Shown piece after piece: positions 13,202 through 20,022 of a stretch of DNA of 44,577 nucleotides. How positions within the stretch are numbered: the stretch's first letter is position 1; each line of letters starts with the position of its first letter. The DNA is taken from positions 1 to 44,577 of the forward strand of contig JAKLDH010000008.1 of NCBI GenBank assembly GCA_022703625.1, given 5' to 3'. Source of the DNA: Cyanobacteriota bacterium. Lineage in GTDB: Bacteria; Cyanobacteriota; Vampirovibrionia; Gastranaerophilales; UBA9971. Both the position numbers and the translations under genes were made by a program. Below the pieces are notes generated by a model. The model was not told the origin of the DNA. It did no database searches and saw only the letters and a program-made list of their open reading frames with translations.

Positions 13202-13306
13202 CTAGCCCTGCGGAGCCTCGTCATCTCTTGTAATTATATATGTATTATAAATAAAACCGCCAATAAGGGCGACAAAAAGAATTCCTAAAACTATATATTC
13301 ATTCAT
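13202..13306 (-). CDS. 34-residue single-TM microprotein, cassette unit 1
   Basis: A tiny gene whose ATG overlaps the TGA of the preceding 79-residue gene (ATGA at 13303-13306), suggesting translational coupling. The product is MNEYIVLGILFVALIGGF followed by a short polar tail ending RDDEAPQG. That is one membrane helix and an acidic C-terminus. A homologue occupies the same place in unit 2 (14340-14447, tail QDDEAQQG) and a decayed one in unit 3 (about 15256-15376). Conservation of the tail and of the coupling across copies argues that it is a real gene. It ends 11 bp from the stop of the convergent pilin gene. Its function is unknown. Confidence 0.65.
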   Translation of the reverse strand: MNEYIVLGILFVALIGGFIYNTYIITRDDEAPQG

Positions 13307-13542
13307 TTTTCAGCTTCTCCAATTTTTTTCATTTCTTTTATCAAACGATAAGCTTTAAGATTAATTATAGAAACTATTATAATCAGCGCTATTATTGTTA
13401 ATATAACAATAATATTAAAAAAAATCGATATTTTACCCCAGTTATTAACAATCCAGGCTGTACTGCCAACAACTACAGCCATAAATAGCGTGATCCACAG
13501 CTTTAATAAACTTATTTTTTCTTTTAAAAAATCTTTATTCAT
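13303..13542 (-). CDS. 79-residue two-TM membrane protein, cassette unit 1
   Basis: A small basic-ended protein with helices at about 13-33 (LKLWITLFMAVVVGSTAWIV) and 39-62 (FFNIIVILTIIALIIIVSII), then a charged tail (RLIKEMKKIGEAEK). No family is recognised. A decayed paralogue in unit 2 (14437-15186) keeps both helices and the KLIKEIKNIGE tail. There is no Shine-Dalgarno site, but a perfect TATAAT lies at 13549-13554, placing the start of transcription at about the A of the ATG, so the mRNA may be leaderless. It is followed, with overlapping stop/start, by the 34-residue gene. Confidence 0.7.
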   Translation of the reverse strand: MNKDFLKEKISLLKLWITLFMAVVVGSTAWIVNNWGKISIFFNIIVILTIIALIIIVSIINLKAYRLIKEMKKIGEAEK

Positions 13543-13632
13543 ATTTTAATTATACATTAATAAAAACTTTTTAAAGATTTTTATCAATAAAGACGATATA
13601 ATTAATAAAATAAACATAAAAAAAGGCCTTAA

Positions 13633-14328
13633 ATGAATCCAAAGATTATAAAAACAAATAGGGGGGGGGGTAAGTCCTTAAAGGGTTTCACGCTCGCTGA
13701 AGTTCTTGTTGTAATCTTTTTAATAGGCGTTATCGCAGGAGAAACAATCCCTGTTCTTCTTACAACTTATCAGGAAAAAGAACTTTTAATCAGATGGAAA
13801 AAACAATACAGCATAGCAAGCCAAGCAGTAATTAGCTTACAAAATCAAAACGGCGACATTTATCACAGTAATCATTTTGCCATAAGAAACCAATTTTGTT
13901 CTATCATGAATTGTATGAAAAATGGAGAAACCCAAACTTTACTAACAGCGCAACAAAGACAATATAATTTATATAAAAGTTCTAATTCATACACGGCATT
14001 GGCCCTGTATGAACTAACAGCAATAATGTCAGACGGAAGTTTATGGGTTTTTTTGCAGGATTTTGATTCTGGCGCTTGTCATTTCCCTGGTGTCGGCATA
14101 TCTGATGCATGTGGAACTATTATTATTGATGTAAATGGCGCTAAAAAACCTAACATGAGTGGTAAGGATTTATTTTATATATACCTCAGAAAAAGTCAAA
14201 CTAATGGACTTTTTTATATAACACCTTATGGAACTTTAAATGACGGGTGGTCATGCGCTGCGGAAACACATGGAAAAGGTTGCTCCGCTAATGCCCTGCT
14301 CGCCAAAACCCCCGCTGAGATGCCGTAG
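13633..14328 (+). CDS. Type IV pilin-like protein, unit 2 (in frame, G10)
   Basis: A 231-residue prepilin. The leader (MNPKIIKTNRGGGKSLKG) contains RGGG encoded by the G10 tract. The site KGFTLAEV (cleavage between G and F, Glu at +5) and a helix of about 22 hydrophobic residues follow. The globular part includes a Cys pair region, CGTIIIDVNGAKKPNMSGKD and the tail LLAKTPAEMP. Mature protein would sit in the inner membrane or a pilus/secretion pseudopilus. The first ~165 bases are nearly identical to gene 1, but the middle diverges, suggesting gene conversion or recent cassette duplication. The Shine-Dalgarno site is weak (AAAGG). Confidence 0.88.
   Translation: MNPKIIKTNRGGGKSLKGFTLAEVLVVIFLIGVIAGETIPVLLTTYQEKELLIRWKKQYSIASQAVISLQNQNGDIYHSNHFAIRNQFCSIMNCMKNGETQTLLTAQQRQYNLYKSSNSYTALALYELTAIMSDGSLWVFLQDFDSGACHFPGVGISDACGTIIIDVNGAKKPNMSGKDLFYIYLRKSQTNGLFYITPYGTLNDGWSCAAETHGKGCSANALLAKTPAEMP
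13661..13670 (+). repeat. Homopolymer G10 tract in pilin gene 2
   Basis: Ten G residues encode part of Arg-Gly-Gly-Gly in the leader peptide. Loss or gain of one base would truncate the protein before the prepilin cleavage site. Confidence 0.9.
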
Positions 14329-14339
14329 AAGAATCTTTG

Positions 14340-14447
14340 CTAGCCCTGCTGAGCCTCGTCATCCTGGGTAATATATAGCGTTATATATAAAAAACCACCA
14401 AGTAAAATTAATATAGTAGTTGCCATAATTATAAAATTAATTGTCAT
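14340..14447 (-). CDS. 35-residue single-TM microprotein, cassette unit 2
   Basis: A homologue of the gene at 13202-13306. It has one hydrophobic helix (FIIMATTILILLGGFLYI) and ends QDDEAQQG. AGGAG lies seven bases before the ATG. In unit 2 the preceding 2-TM gene is broken, so this microprotein would now be made alone, if at all. Its 3' end lies 11 bp from the pilin stop, the same geometry as unit 1. Confidence 0.6.
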   Translation of the reverse strand: MTINFIIMATTILILLGGFLYITLYITQDDEAQQG

Positions 14448-14587
14448 TTTTTTCTCCTATATTTTTGATTTCTTTAATTAATTTATAAGTTTTTTTAGTG
14501 GCAAGAGCAATAAAAATAAAAATTAAAATAATTACGCTCAATACAAAAAGAATTTTATAAAAACCAATTTTTTCATAATTAATGAAT

Positions 14588-14890
14588 TACCCCGCAGCAG
14601 AGCTGACGAGGTATCTGACAAAATCGTCATGCTGAATCCTGAAACAAGTTTAGGACAGGCTTTGTTTCAGCATCTGTCCAATAGGGCTTATAATCTTTAG
14701 GCAAAAGCTGGACAGACCCTGAAATAAATTCAGGGTGACGCATATTGTCATGCTGAACTTGTTTCAGCATCTTTCCAGCATGCAACTATAAGCATTCCTG
14801 CCAAATTGGACAGACTCTGAAATAAATTCAGGGTGACATTTGGGTTCAGGGTGACAAAACGCAGCAAAGCTGCGGAGAATTTATCCCTCA
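14588..14890. repeat. Inserted composite hairpin repeat (GTCATGCTGAA family)
   Basis: The element is bounded by CGCAGCAGAGCTG and CGCAGCAAAGCTGCG. It holds two long imperfect hairpins (14627-14743 and 14748-14837), each opening GTCATGCTGAA and closing TTCAGGGTGAC. Pieces of the same family lie at 15026-15119, in the MITE at 26490-26505 and at 41680-41690. This class of repeat is common in several bacterial groups and codes for nothing. Confidence 0.75.
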
Positions 14891-14964
14891 GAGATTAAAA
14901 AACCAGGCAGAAGCACCAACTTCCATCGTAAGGAAAAAAGCTACATACAGCTTTAAAAAACTTA

Positions 14965-15155
14965 GAAGCTGTCTTGCTAAAAAAGAAAATTAAATAACTA
15001 ACAGCGTGTAAAATATGCCAAATAACGTCATGCTGAACTTGTTTCAGCATCTATCCAATAAACAATTATAAGCAATAATCCGAAAGCTGGAAAGATCCCG
15101 AAACAAGTTCGGGATGACGGTTTTCATTTACTAAATATTTTAACAAGACAGCTTC
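14965..15155. mobile_element. 191-bp MITE-like element with 3-bp target duplication
   Basis: The terminal inverted repeats read GAAGCTGTCTTGCTAAAA and, on the other end, GAAGCTGTCTTGTTAAAA (one mismatch). Both ends are flanked by TTA. Comparison with the intact paralogue shows that removing the element and one TTA restores the gene, so this is a clean transposition event. It codes for nothing and carries one GTCATGCTGAA hairpin (15026-15119). A 3-bp TNA-type duplication is typical of some IS5-group elements. Confidence 0.75.
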
Positions 15156-15220
15156 TTATTTTTTCTTTTAAAAATTCTTTATTCATATCAAATAAATTAT
15201 AACTTATTTATTTTAATATA

Positions 15221-15259
15221 CAAGCAACCCTCGCCAAGACCGCCGCTGAGATACCTTAA
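15221..15259 (+). pseudogene. Remnant of a third pilin-like gene (last 12 codons)
   Basis: The bases translate to QATLAKTAAEIP and stop, matching the LLAKTPAEMP tail of the two pilin genes upstream. The body of the gene is missing; the remnant starts only 34 bp from the start of the broken 2-TM gene. Confidence 0.65.
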
Positions 15260-15376
15260 AAGAACCTCTGCCAGCCCTGTGGAGCCTCGTCATCTCTTGT
15301 TATTAATATGTTATATAAATAAAACCGCTTTGATAGTATAGTTAATATAGCTATTATAAAAAAGTCAGAAACATTA
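15256..15376 (-). pseudogene. Decayed third copy of the single-TM microprotein
   Basis: The minus-strand frame reads DFFIIAILTILSKRFYLYN then ITRDDEAPQG. The stop codon seen in the other copies (GGC TAG) has become GGC TGG, so the frame runs on to a TAA overlapping the pilin remnant. The in-frame start is lost. It overlaps the first codons of the downstream glycosyltransferase only at its far end. Confidence 0.55.
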
Positions 15377-15379
15377 AAA

Positions 15380-16354
15380 TTGATTAAAAAAATACTTATA
15401 CTCAGATTTGGAGCGATTGGCGATGTTGTTCACTCAACAGAGCTTTTTCGCAGCATTAAAAGAAAATATCCCGATGTTTCCATACACTATGCGGCGTTTA
15501 AAGTTCCTTCGCTCAATATTCAGGATGATCCGGACCTTGATAAAGTCTGGATTGTCGAAGGGAAATCTTACGCGCAATTATATAAACTTGCTAAAGAACT
15601 AAAAAAAGAGCGCTTCGACGCTTTTATTAATCTTCAACCAGGAATCAGGACGAGAATTTTCTCTATTCTGCTTGGCATGCCTAAAACTATTACTTATAAA
15701 AAAACTTTTAAACAACACGCTGTTGAAAACTTCTGGGCTACCGGCAAAAAATTGTTCAAAGACATTGAACTTGATAAAAAATTACATCTTTATATAAAAG
15801 AAGAAATTAAAAATAAAGTTTTGGGAATGCTCGATATAAAAGACAAAAACATCATGCTTATTGCGTTCAATATGGGAGTAAGTCCCACAAGACAGGGAAG
15901 ACGCTGGTCGCAGGATTGCTGGAGAGAACTTGCAAAAATATTTCTTGAAAAATACAACTGTGAAATTATACTTACAGGCTCAAAAGAAGATATAGAATTT
16001 TCTGAAAACCTGCTTGATATTTCCCCTAAAATTAGGTCATTTTGCGGAAAAACTTCTGTAGAGGAAAATACCGCTTTATTGTCGATTTGTAATCTTGTAA
16101 TTTCGGGGGATACAGGACCTCTACATATTGCTACGGCGGTTGGAGTTCCTGCCGTGGGATTATATGGAGCGGCTCCGATTTCCAGAACCGGTCCTTACGG
16201 CAAAAATTGCGCGGCGGTATTTTCTGACAAAGCATGTGTGCCGTGCAACAGGCGTAAATGCAAATATATTAAAAAAGATGAACTTTATACGCCGTGTATG
16301 CTTGATATTACGCCTGATATGATTTTTAAAGCAGCTGAAAAATTTTCGTTATAA
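15380..16354 (+). CDS. Glycosyltransferase family 9 (heptosyltransferase-like)
   Basis: A 324-residue cytoplasmic or membrane-associated transferase of the ADP-heptose:LPS heptosyltransferase type. The N-terminal fold opens ILILRFGAIGDVVHSTE, the usual acceptor-side loop. The C-terminal nucleotide-sugar site shows ISGDTGPLHIATAVGVPAVG followed by LYGAAP. Near the C-terminus is a Cys cluster (CVPCNRRKCKYIKK). It probably adds sugars to lipopolysaccharide core or another envelope glycan; the sugar is not determinable. The start is TTG at 15380, with no good Shine-Dalgarno site; no in-frame ATG exists before the conserved motif. It sits directly behind the decayed third pilin cassette. Confidence 0.88.
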   Translation: MIKKILILRFGAIGDVVHSTELFRSIKRKYPDVSIHYAAFKVPSLNIQDDPDLDKVWIVEGKSYAQLYKLAKELKKERFDAFINLQPGIRTRIFSILLGMPKTITYKKTFKQHAVENFWATGKKLFKDIELDKKLHLYIKEEIKNKVLGMLDIKDKNIMLIAFNMGVSPTRQGRRWSQDCWRELAKIFLEKYNCEIILTGSKEDIEFSENLLDISPKIRSFCGKTSVEENTALLSICNLVISGDTGPLHIATAVGVPAVGLYGAAPISRTGPYGKNCAAVFSDKACVPCNRRKCKYIKKDELYTPCMLDITPDMIFKAAEKFSL

Positions 16355-16369
16355 CAATCTAAATAATAC

Positions 16370-16610
16370 CAAGTTGTAATCAATGTATAACCTGAATTCC
16401 CTCCCCCTGCCCCCTCCCAGAGGGAGGGGAAGAAAAATTGACAAGGTTTTTGCCGGCTACGCCGGCAAAAACCTTGTCAAAAACAATACTCTTTTGGTTG
16501 CAACTTGGCATTAACTCATTCATGCGGCGAAGCCAAAACACCCGCAAATTAAGGCTTTACAAAAACTGCCTTTTTTATTTGCCGGTGTTTTTAGAATTGC
16601 CCTAAAAAAT
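16370..16610. repeat. Composite intergenic repeat with 20-bp hairpin
   Basis: Here are a C/G-rich hairpin (CCCCCTCCCAGAGGGAGGGG area, about 16408-16431), a perfect hairpin with 20-bp arms (about 16438-16480, arm core AAGGTTTTTGCCGGC), the segment AACTCATTCATGCGGCGAAG seen also near 2730, and the family A tail (AAATTAAGGCTTTACAAAAA) to 16570. No gene is seen. Confidence 0.7.
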
Positions 16611-16615
16611 CAGCC

Positions 16616-17755
16616 TTAATACTGATTTTCTGATGCGGGTTCTTCTGAATTGCTCATTAATTCTAAATTAGGACTGTTTAAATCTTTTAAACTTAATCCA
16701 ATTCGTCTTTCCTGCGGAGAAAATCTCTTGATTAAAACCTCTACTTCCTGATTAATGTTTAGAAAATCATAAGGATTTACTCTTCCGTCCGCAATCTCTG
16801 CTACAGGCAAAAGGGCTTCAACTCCCGGGAAAATATTAATAAACGCGCCAAAATTGGTTATTTTATTAACGGTTCCCTTTACGACCTGACCTTCTTCAAA
16901 CTTTCCTTCAATTTTAACCCAGGGGTTTTCTTCCATTCTTTTGAAGCTTAAACTTACTCTGTTTAGTTCATTATCAATGTTTAAAACTCTGACAGTAACT
17001 CTCTGACCTAAAGAAAGGATGTCTGAAGGGTGTTTAATTCTCTGCCAGGAGATTTCTGAGATTGGCAGCAATCCGTCAATTCCCATGATGTCTATAAATG
17101 CGCCAAAATCAGCGAGTCTGACAACTTCGCCCTCTATTTCCTGATTTTCTTCAAGCTGAGCAATAACATCTTTAGCAATTTTCTTTCTTTCCTCTGCAAG
17201 ACATAATTTTTCGCTTAAAATAAGCTTATTTCTTTTTGGATCAGCTTCTAAAACCCGAACTGAAAGTTCCTGGTCAATAAGCGATTCATGCGGAACGCCT
17301 GTTCTAAGCTGGCTTGCCGGTATAAACCCTTTTAATTCCAGAGCGTCAACTATAACTCCGCCTTTAACCAAAGAAGTTATTTTTACTTTTATAATTTCTT
17401 CGTTTTGACGCATTTGATCCAGTTTTTCCCAGTTTTGAGCAAGATGAACCCTTCTTAAAGAAACAGTTATCTGTCCTTCGTCATTTTCTTCTCTTAAAAT
17501 GTAAAATTTCCTTTTGTCCCCTACTGAAATAACATCTTCAGGTTTTTCAAAAGGCAGGTTTGATAATTCTCTCAAAGGAAGCATGGCTTCTGTTTTGCCT
17601 CCAATATCAATAAGAATAGATGATTTTTCCATTTTAATTACTGTTCCTTCAACAAGCTCAGCTGTTTTATAGCCTTGGCTAAAGGATTGTTCAAGTAACT
17701 GAACAAAATCTTCTGTATAATAGTTTGTTTCTTTCTCTAAAATTGCCTCTCTCAC
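16616..17755 (-). CDS. rpsA: Ribosomal protein S1-like, four S1 RNA-binding domains
   Basis: A 379-residue protein made of four S1 (OB-fold) repeats at about 35-100, 118-185, 203-272 and 288-357. Repeats 3 and 4 are the most canonical (GEVVRLADFGAFIDI, GTVNKITNFGAFINI). S1 helps the 30S subunit bind mRNA. Four repeats is usual outside Proteobacteria, which have six. The start is GTG at 17753-17755, overlapping the ispH stop (GTGA). The ispH-rpsA neighbourhood, and even fusion, is known in several phyla. The acidic C-terminal tail (SNSEEPASENQY) is unstructured. Confidence 0.88.
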   Translation of the reverse strand: MREAILEKETNYYTEDFVQLLEQSFSQGYKTAELVEGTVIKMEKSSILIDIGGKTEAMLPLRELSNLPFEKPEDVISVGDKRKFYILREENDEGQITVSLRRVHLAQNWEKLDQMRQNEEIIKVKITSLVKGGVIVDALELKGFIPASQLRTGVPHESLIDQELSVRVLEADPKRNKLILSEKLCLAEERKKIAKDVIAQLEENQEIEGEVVRLADFGAFIDIMGIDGLLPISEISWQRIKHPSDILSLGQRVTVRVLNIDNELNRVSLSFKRMEENPWVKIEGKFEEGQVVKGTVNKITNFGAFINIFPGVEALLPVAEIADGRVNPYDFLNINQEVEVLIKRFSPQERRIGLSLKDLNSPNLELMSNSEEPASENQY

Positions 17756-18726
17756 GAGTTTGTTTCTCCTATTTCTTTAATTACTTCATCAATAACAAAT
17801 TCCGGGGTTGAAGCCCCCGCTGTAACGCCTATTTTTTGTGTATTTGCCAATAAATCCCCGTAAATATGCAAATCATTTTTATTTTCAATGTGAATAGTTG
17901 TTTTTATTGGTTTTAAAATTTCCGCAAGATGTGTAGTATTTGCGCTTGCTTTGCTTCCGACTACAATCATCAGGTCAACCGTTCCCGCAAGCTCTTTTGA
18001 GATTTGCTGTCTTTTAAAAGTAGCGTCGCATATAGTGTTATAAACTTTAAGTTCTTTAGAATACTCTGCTATAACGGGAATGATTTCTTTAAAATTCTCA
18101 TTTAATTGTGTCGTCTGGATAACCACGCCAATTTTTTTAAATTCTTTAATTTTAGGAATAAATTTTCTAGCTTCTTCGATCGAAGAAATCACAATACTTT
18201 CAGAAAACTGGTCGGCATGGGCTTTTATTGCAATAACTTCAGGATGATCCGGCTTGCCTATTACAATAACTTTATAACCTTCTTCCGCCAAAGATTTCGC
18301 CTTGTTCTGAACTCTTTTTACGTCCGGACAGGTAAGATCGATAACTTTACAACCTCTGTTTTCAAGCTCCTGAATAGTTTGCGGACTTGCGCCATGTGTT
18401 CTTACGATACAAATGCCTTTTATGTTGTCAGGGATTTCATTTAAGCTATGAATTCCCATTTTTTCAAGCTGTTCTGTAACCTGATGATTATGTATTAACT
18501 GCCCCAGAATATACACAGGCGTTTCAGGGTTTTCCTGTTTAATTCTTACAGATTCTTCTACAGCTCTTTTTACTCCATAACAAAAACCGGCGAGTTTTGC
18601 GAGTTTTATATCTTTTTTGCTCTTATTTACTGTATTCAGTTTTAAAATTGCTCTCTTTCTGCGGGATTGAAGAAAATTGCAATTATGAAATTTTCCTCTT
18701 AATAAGGATTTATAACATATCAACAT
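17752..18726 (-). CDS. ispH: 4-hydroxy-3-methylbut-2-enyl diphosphate reductase
   Basis: IspH makes IPP and DMAPP from HMBPP in the last step of the MEP isoprenoid pathway, using a [4Fe-4S] cluster. The three cluster cysteines are visible: GFCYGV (C49), DLTCPDV (C133) and TICDATFKRQ (C233). Active-site signatures ILGQLIHN, RTHGAS and QTTQ are also present, and the C-terminal AGASTPEFVIDEVI. The first ~43 residues precede the usual start of the family and are basic and poorly conserved. The ATG at 18726 lacks a Shine-Dalgarno site, so the true start may lie further in. Overlaps rpsA by four bases. Confidence 0.93.
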   Translation of the reverse strand: MLICYKSLLRGKFHNCNFLQSRRKRAILKLNTVNKSKKDIKLAKLAGFCYGVKRAVEESVRIKQENPETPVYILGQLIHNHQVTEQLEKMGIHSLNEIPDNIKGICIVRTHGASPQTIQELENRGCKVIDLTCPDVKRVQNKAKSLAEEGYKVIVIGKPDHPEVIAIKAHADQFSESIVISSIEEARKFIPKIKEFKKIGVVIQTTQLNENFKEIIPVIAEYSKELKVYNTICDATFKRQQISKELAGTVDLMIVVGSKASANTTHLAEILKPIKTTIHIENKNDLHIYGDLLANTQKIGVTAGASTPEFVIDEVIKEIGETNS

Positions 18727-18751
18727 TTAAATTCAAGCATCTGTTTTTAAC

Positions 18752-18940
18752 TTATACCAATACAAATAAGTTTTCGTTAATTTGTTAAAAAGCTGATACC
18801 TACAGCCCGCGCCGCCCTGCGGGCGGCGCGGGCTGAGTAAGGGTATAGCGGGTGTTTTGCCAAAGGCAAAACACCCGCTAATTAAGGATTTACAAAAACC
18901 CTCTTTTTTATTTAACGGTTTTTTAAATTAATTGGTATAA
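18752..18940. repeat. Complete family A repeat with terminal inverted repeats
   Basis: This is the best copy of family A. TTATACCAAT at 18752-18761 and ATTGGTATAA at 18931-18940 form the ends. Inside are AAGTTTTCGTTAATTTGTTA, a GC hairpin (about 18804-18830), a second perfect hairpin (about 18849-18880, arms GCGGGTGTTTTGCC / GGCAAAACACCCGC) and a T-rich tail. Other copies, some partial, lie at 2600-2762, 16520-16605, 24487-24650 (reverse), 26566-26650, 36160-36268 and 36513-36729. Confidence 0.85.
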
Positions 18941-18946
18941 AACGTT

Positions 18947-18980
18947 TTGAGGGCATTGAGGTAAAACTCAATGCCCTCAA
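18947..18980. terminator. Strong stem-loop downstream of the RlpA-like gene
   Basis: A perfect 14-bp stem (TTGAGGGCATTGAG / CTCAATGCCCTCAA) with a 6-base loop, 25 bp after the stop of the minus-strand gene at 19005. The U-run on the minus strand is weak (AACGTTTTAT), so termination is likely but not certain. Confidence 0.6.
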
Positions 18981-19004
18981 ATTAAGCTTTTTTATTAGAA
19001 CGAA

Positions 19005-19853
19005 CTATACTTTTCCAAGAACTTCAATCGTAACTTTTGAAACACCTGAGCTGAGCATGCCGATTTCTTTAGCGGCAACTCTGGAAAGGTCTATAATTCT
19101 TCCCTGTACAAACGGTCCTCTGTCTGTAATCTTTACAAGACAAGCATTTCCGTTTCTTAAGTTTGTTACTTTTACTACAGAACCAAACGGTAAAGACTTA
19201 TGAGCGGCGGTAAATTGATTTTTATCGTAGATACTGCCATCAGCAGATGATCTTCCGTGAAAATCCCCTCCATACCAAGATGCCATTCCGGTTTCATTAA
19301 ATCCCGCAGATTCCACATAGTTTTCAACGAGATTTTTAAAAAGTTCATAATCCTTAATAAGTTCTGAGGCGCCTAATGCTTTTCTTACGCTGTTTGCCCA
19401 TAAAAAAGCAAGTTCATTGGCGTTTATTCCCTGCGATTTTGCGCTTTTTGCGTCGGCTGTAAATAAAATTTTGTCTTCATGTTTAATTACAGCGATTCCT
19501 TTTTCAAAATCGGGGAATATTTTTTGTGGATTTTGACCTTGTTCTAAAAAGGCTCTAAGCGTTTTTACAAAGATTGCCGCTCTTTCTCTGGGAGTTAAGC
19601 CGCCTGCAATCTGGTCAAGCGTAATTATTTCCTGTCTGTTGATGTACACTGTTGCGGGTATTGATTTGCCATGATCCATTTCATGGAGTTTATAATAAAC
19701 TATTTCAGTTTCCTGCTGAAGATCATTTTCTGTAACAGCCAGTATTTGTTTTTCTTCAGCAACACTTTTTTGCGCAAAAGCAGAGTAGCTGGTCCAAAAG
19801 AGACAGGTAATCAGAAAAACGCTAATAAAACCTGTAAATCTTTTTAAATTCAT
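19005..19853 (-). CDS. rlpA: RlpA-like exported protein (double-psi beta-barrel)
   Basis: A 282-residue protein with a signal peptide at about 1-28 (FLITCLFWTSYSAFA). The C-terminal RlpA domain (about 190-282) shows GMASWYGGDFHGRSSADG, AAHKSLPFGSVVKVTN and ITDRGPFVQGRIIDLS. RlpA-family proteins bind or cleave denuded glycan strands of peptidoglycan, often at the septum; the catalytic-type Asp and His are present. The middle (about 45-180) is a helical domain not recognised. No SPOR domain is present, unlike E. coli RlpA. It is likely periplasmic and transcribed singly. Confidence 0.87.
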   Translation of the reverse strand: MNLKRFTGFISVFLITCLFWTSYSAFAQKSVAEEKQILAVTENDLQQETEIVYYKLHEMDHGKSIPATVYINRQEIITLDQIAGGLTPRERAAIFVKTLRAFLEQGQNPQKIFPDFEKGIAVIKHEDKILFTADAKSAKSQGINANELAFLWANSVRKALGASELIKDYELFKNLVENYVESAGFNETGMASWYGGDFHGRSSADGSIYDKNQFTAAHKSLPFGSVVKVTNLRNGNACLVKITDRGPFVQGRIIDLSRVAAKEIGMLSSGVSKVTIEVLGKV

Positions 19854-19878
19854 AAATTTTCCTCAAATTTCGCCCTAA

Positions 19879-20022
19879 ATATTTTTTTACTCACTAAAAG
19901 TTATTAAAGCCGCTGATAAAAAACTGTCAAGTCAACAAAACGAAAACTATACAAATGCATTAACCGAAATGACTGATATAAGCGGCGTTAAGATTAATCT
20001 TCCAGCCTTACCCGTTTCTTAA
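19879..20022 (+). pseudogene. Orphan coding-like fragment (3' end of a lost gene?)
   Basis: The plus-strand frame stays open for 47 codons and reads like protein (KVIKAADKKLSSQQ, then EMTDISGVKINLPALPVS, stop at 20020-20022). It has no start codon at its head and no Shine-Dalgarno site. It overlaps the 3' end of the minus-strand HEAT gene by 15 bases. It may be the tail of a deleted gene. The evidence is composition only. Confidence 0.35.

Larger units (their letters stand above)
14437..15186 (-). pseudogene. Two-TM membrane protein gene, unit 2, broken by two inserted repeats
   Basis: Three pieces of one gene can be aligned with the intact 79-residue paralogue. They are the N-terminus MNKEFLKEKI (15186 to about 15156), a middle piece LKLYVAFFLT...SAWFFN (about 14962-14893) and the C-terminus from NYEKIGFYKILF to KLIKEIKNIGE (about 14587-14437). 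A 191-bp MITE-like element (14965-15155) separates the first two, and a repeat of about 300 bp (about 14588-14890) separates the last two. TATAAT lies at 15196-15201 (minus), as in unit 1. The gene cannot make the full protein. Confidence 0.8.

Noticed and set aside
14588-15120. CRISPR-like array in the hairpin-rich region
   Set aside because: The repeats are inverted, of unequal spacing and belong to a known class of dispersed hairpin elements; no cas gene is present.
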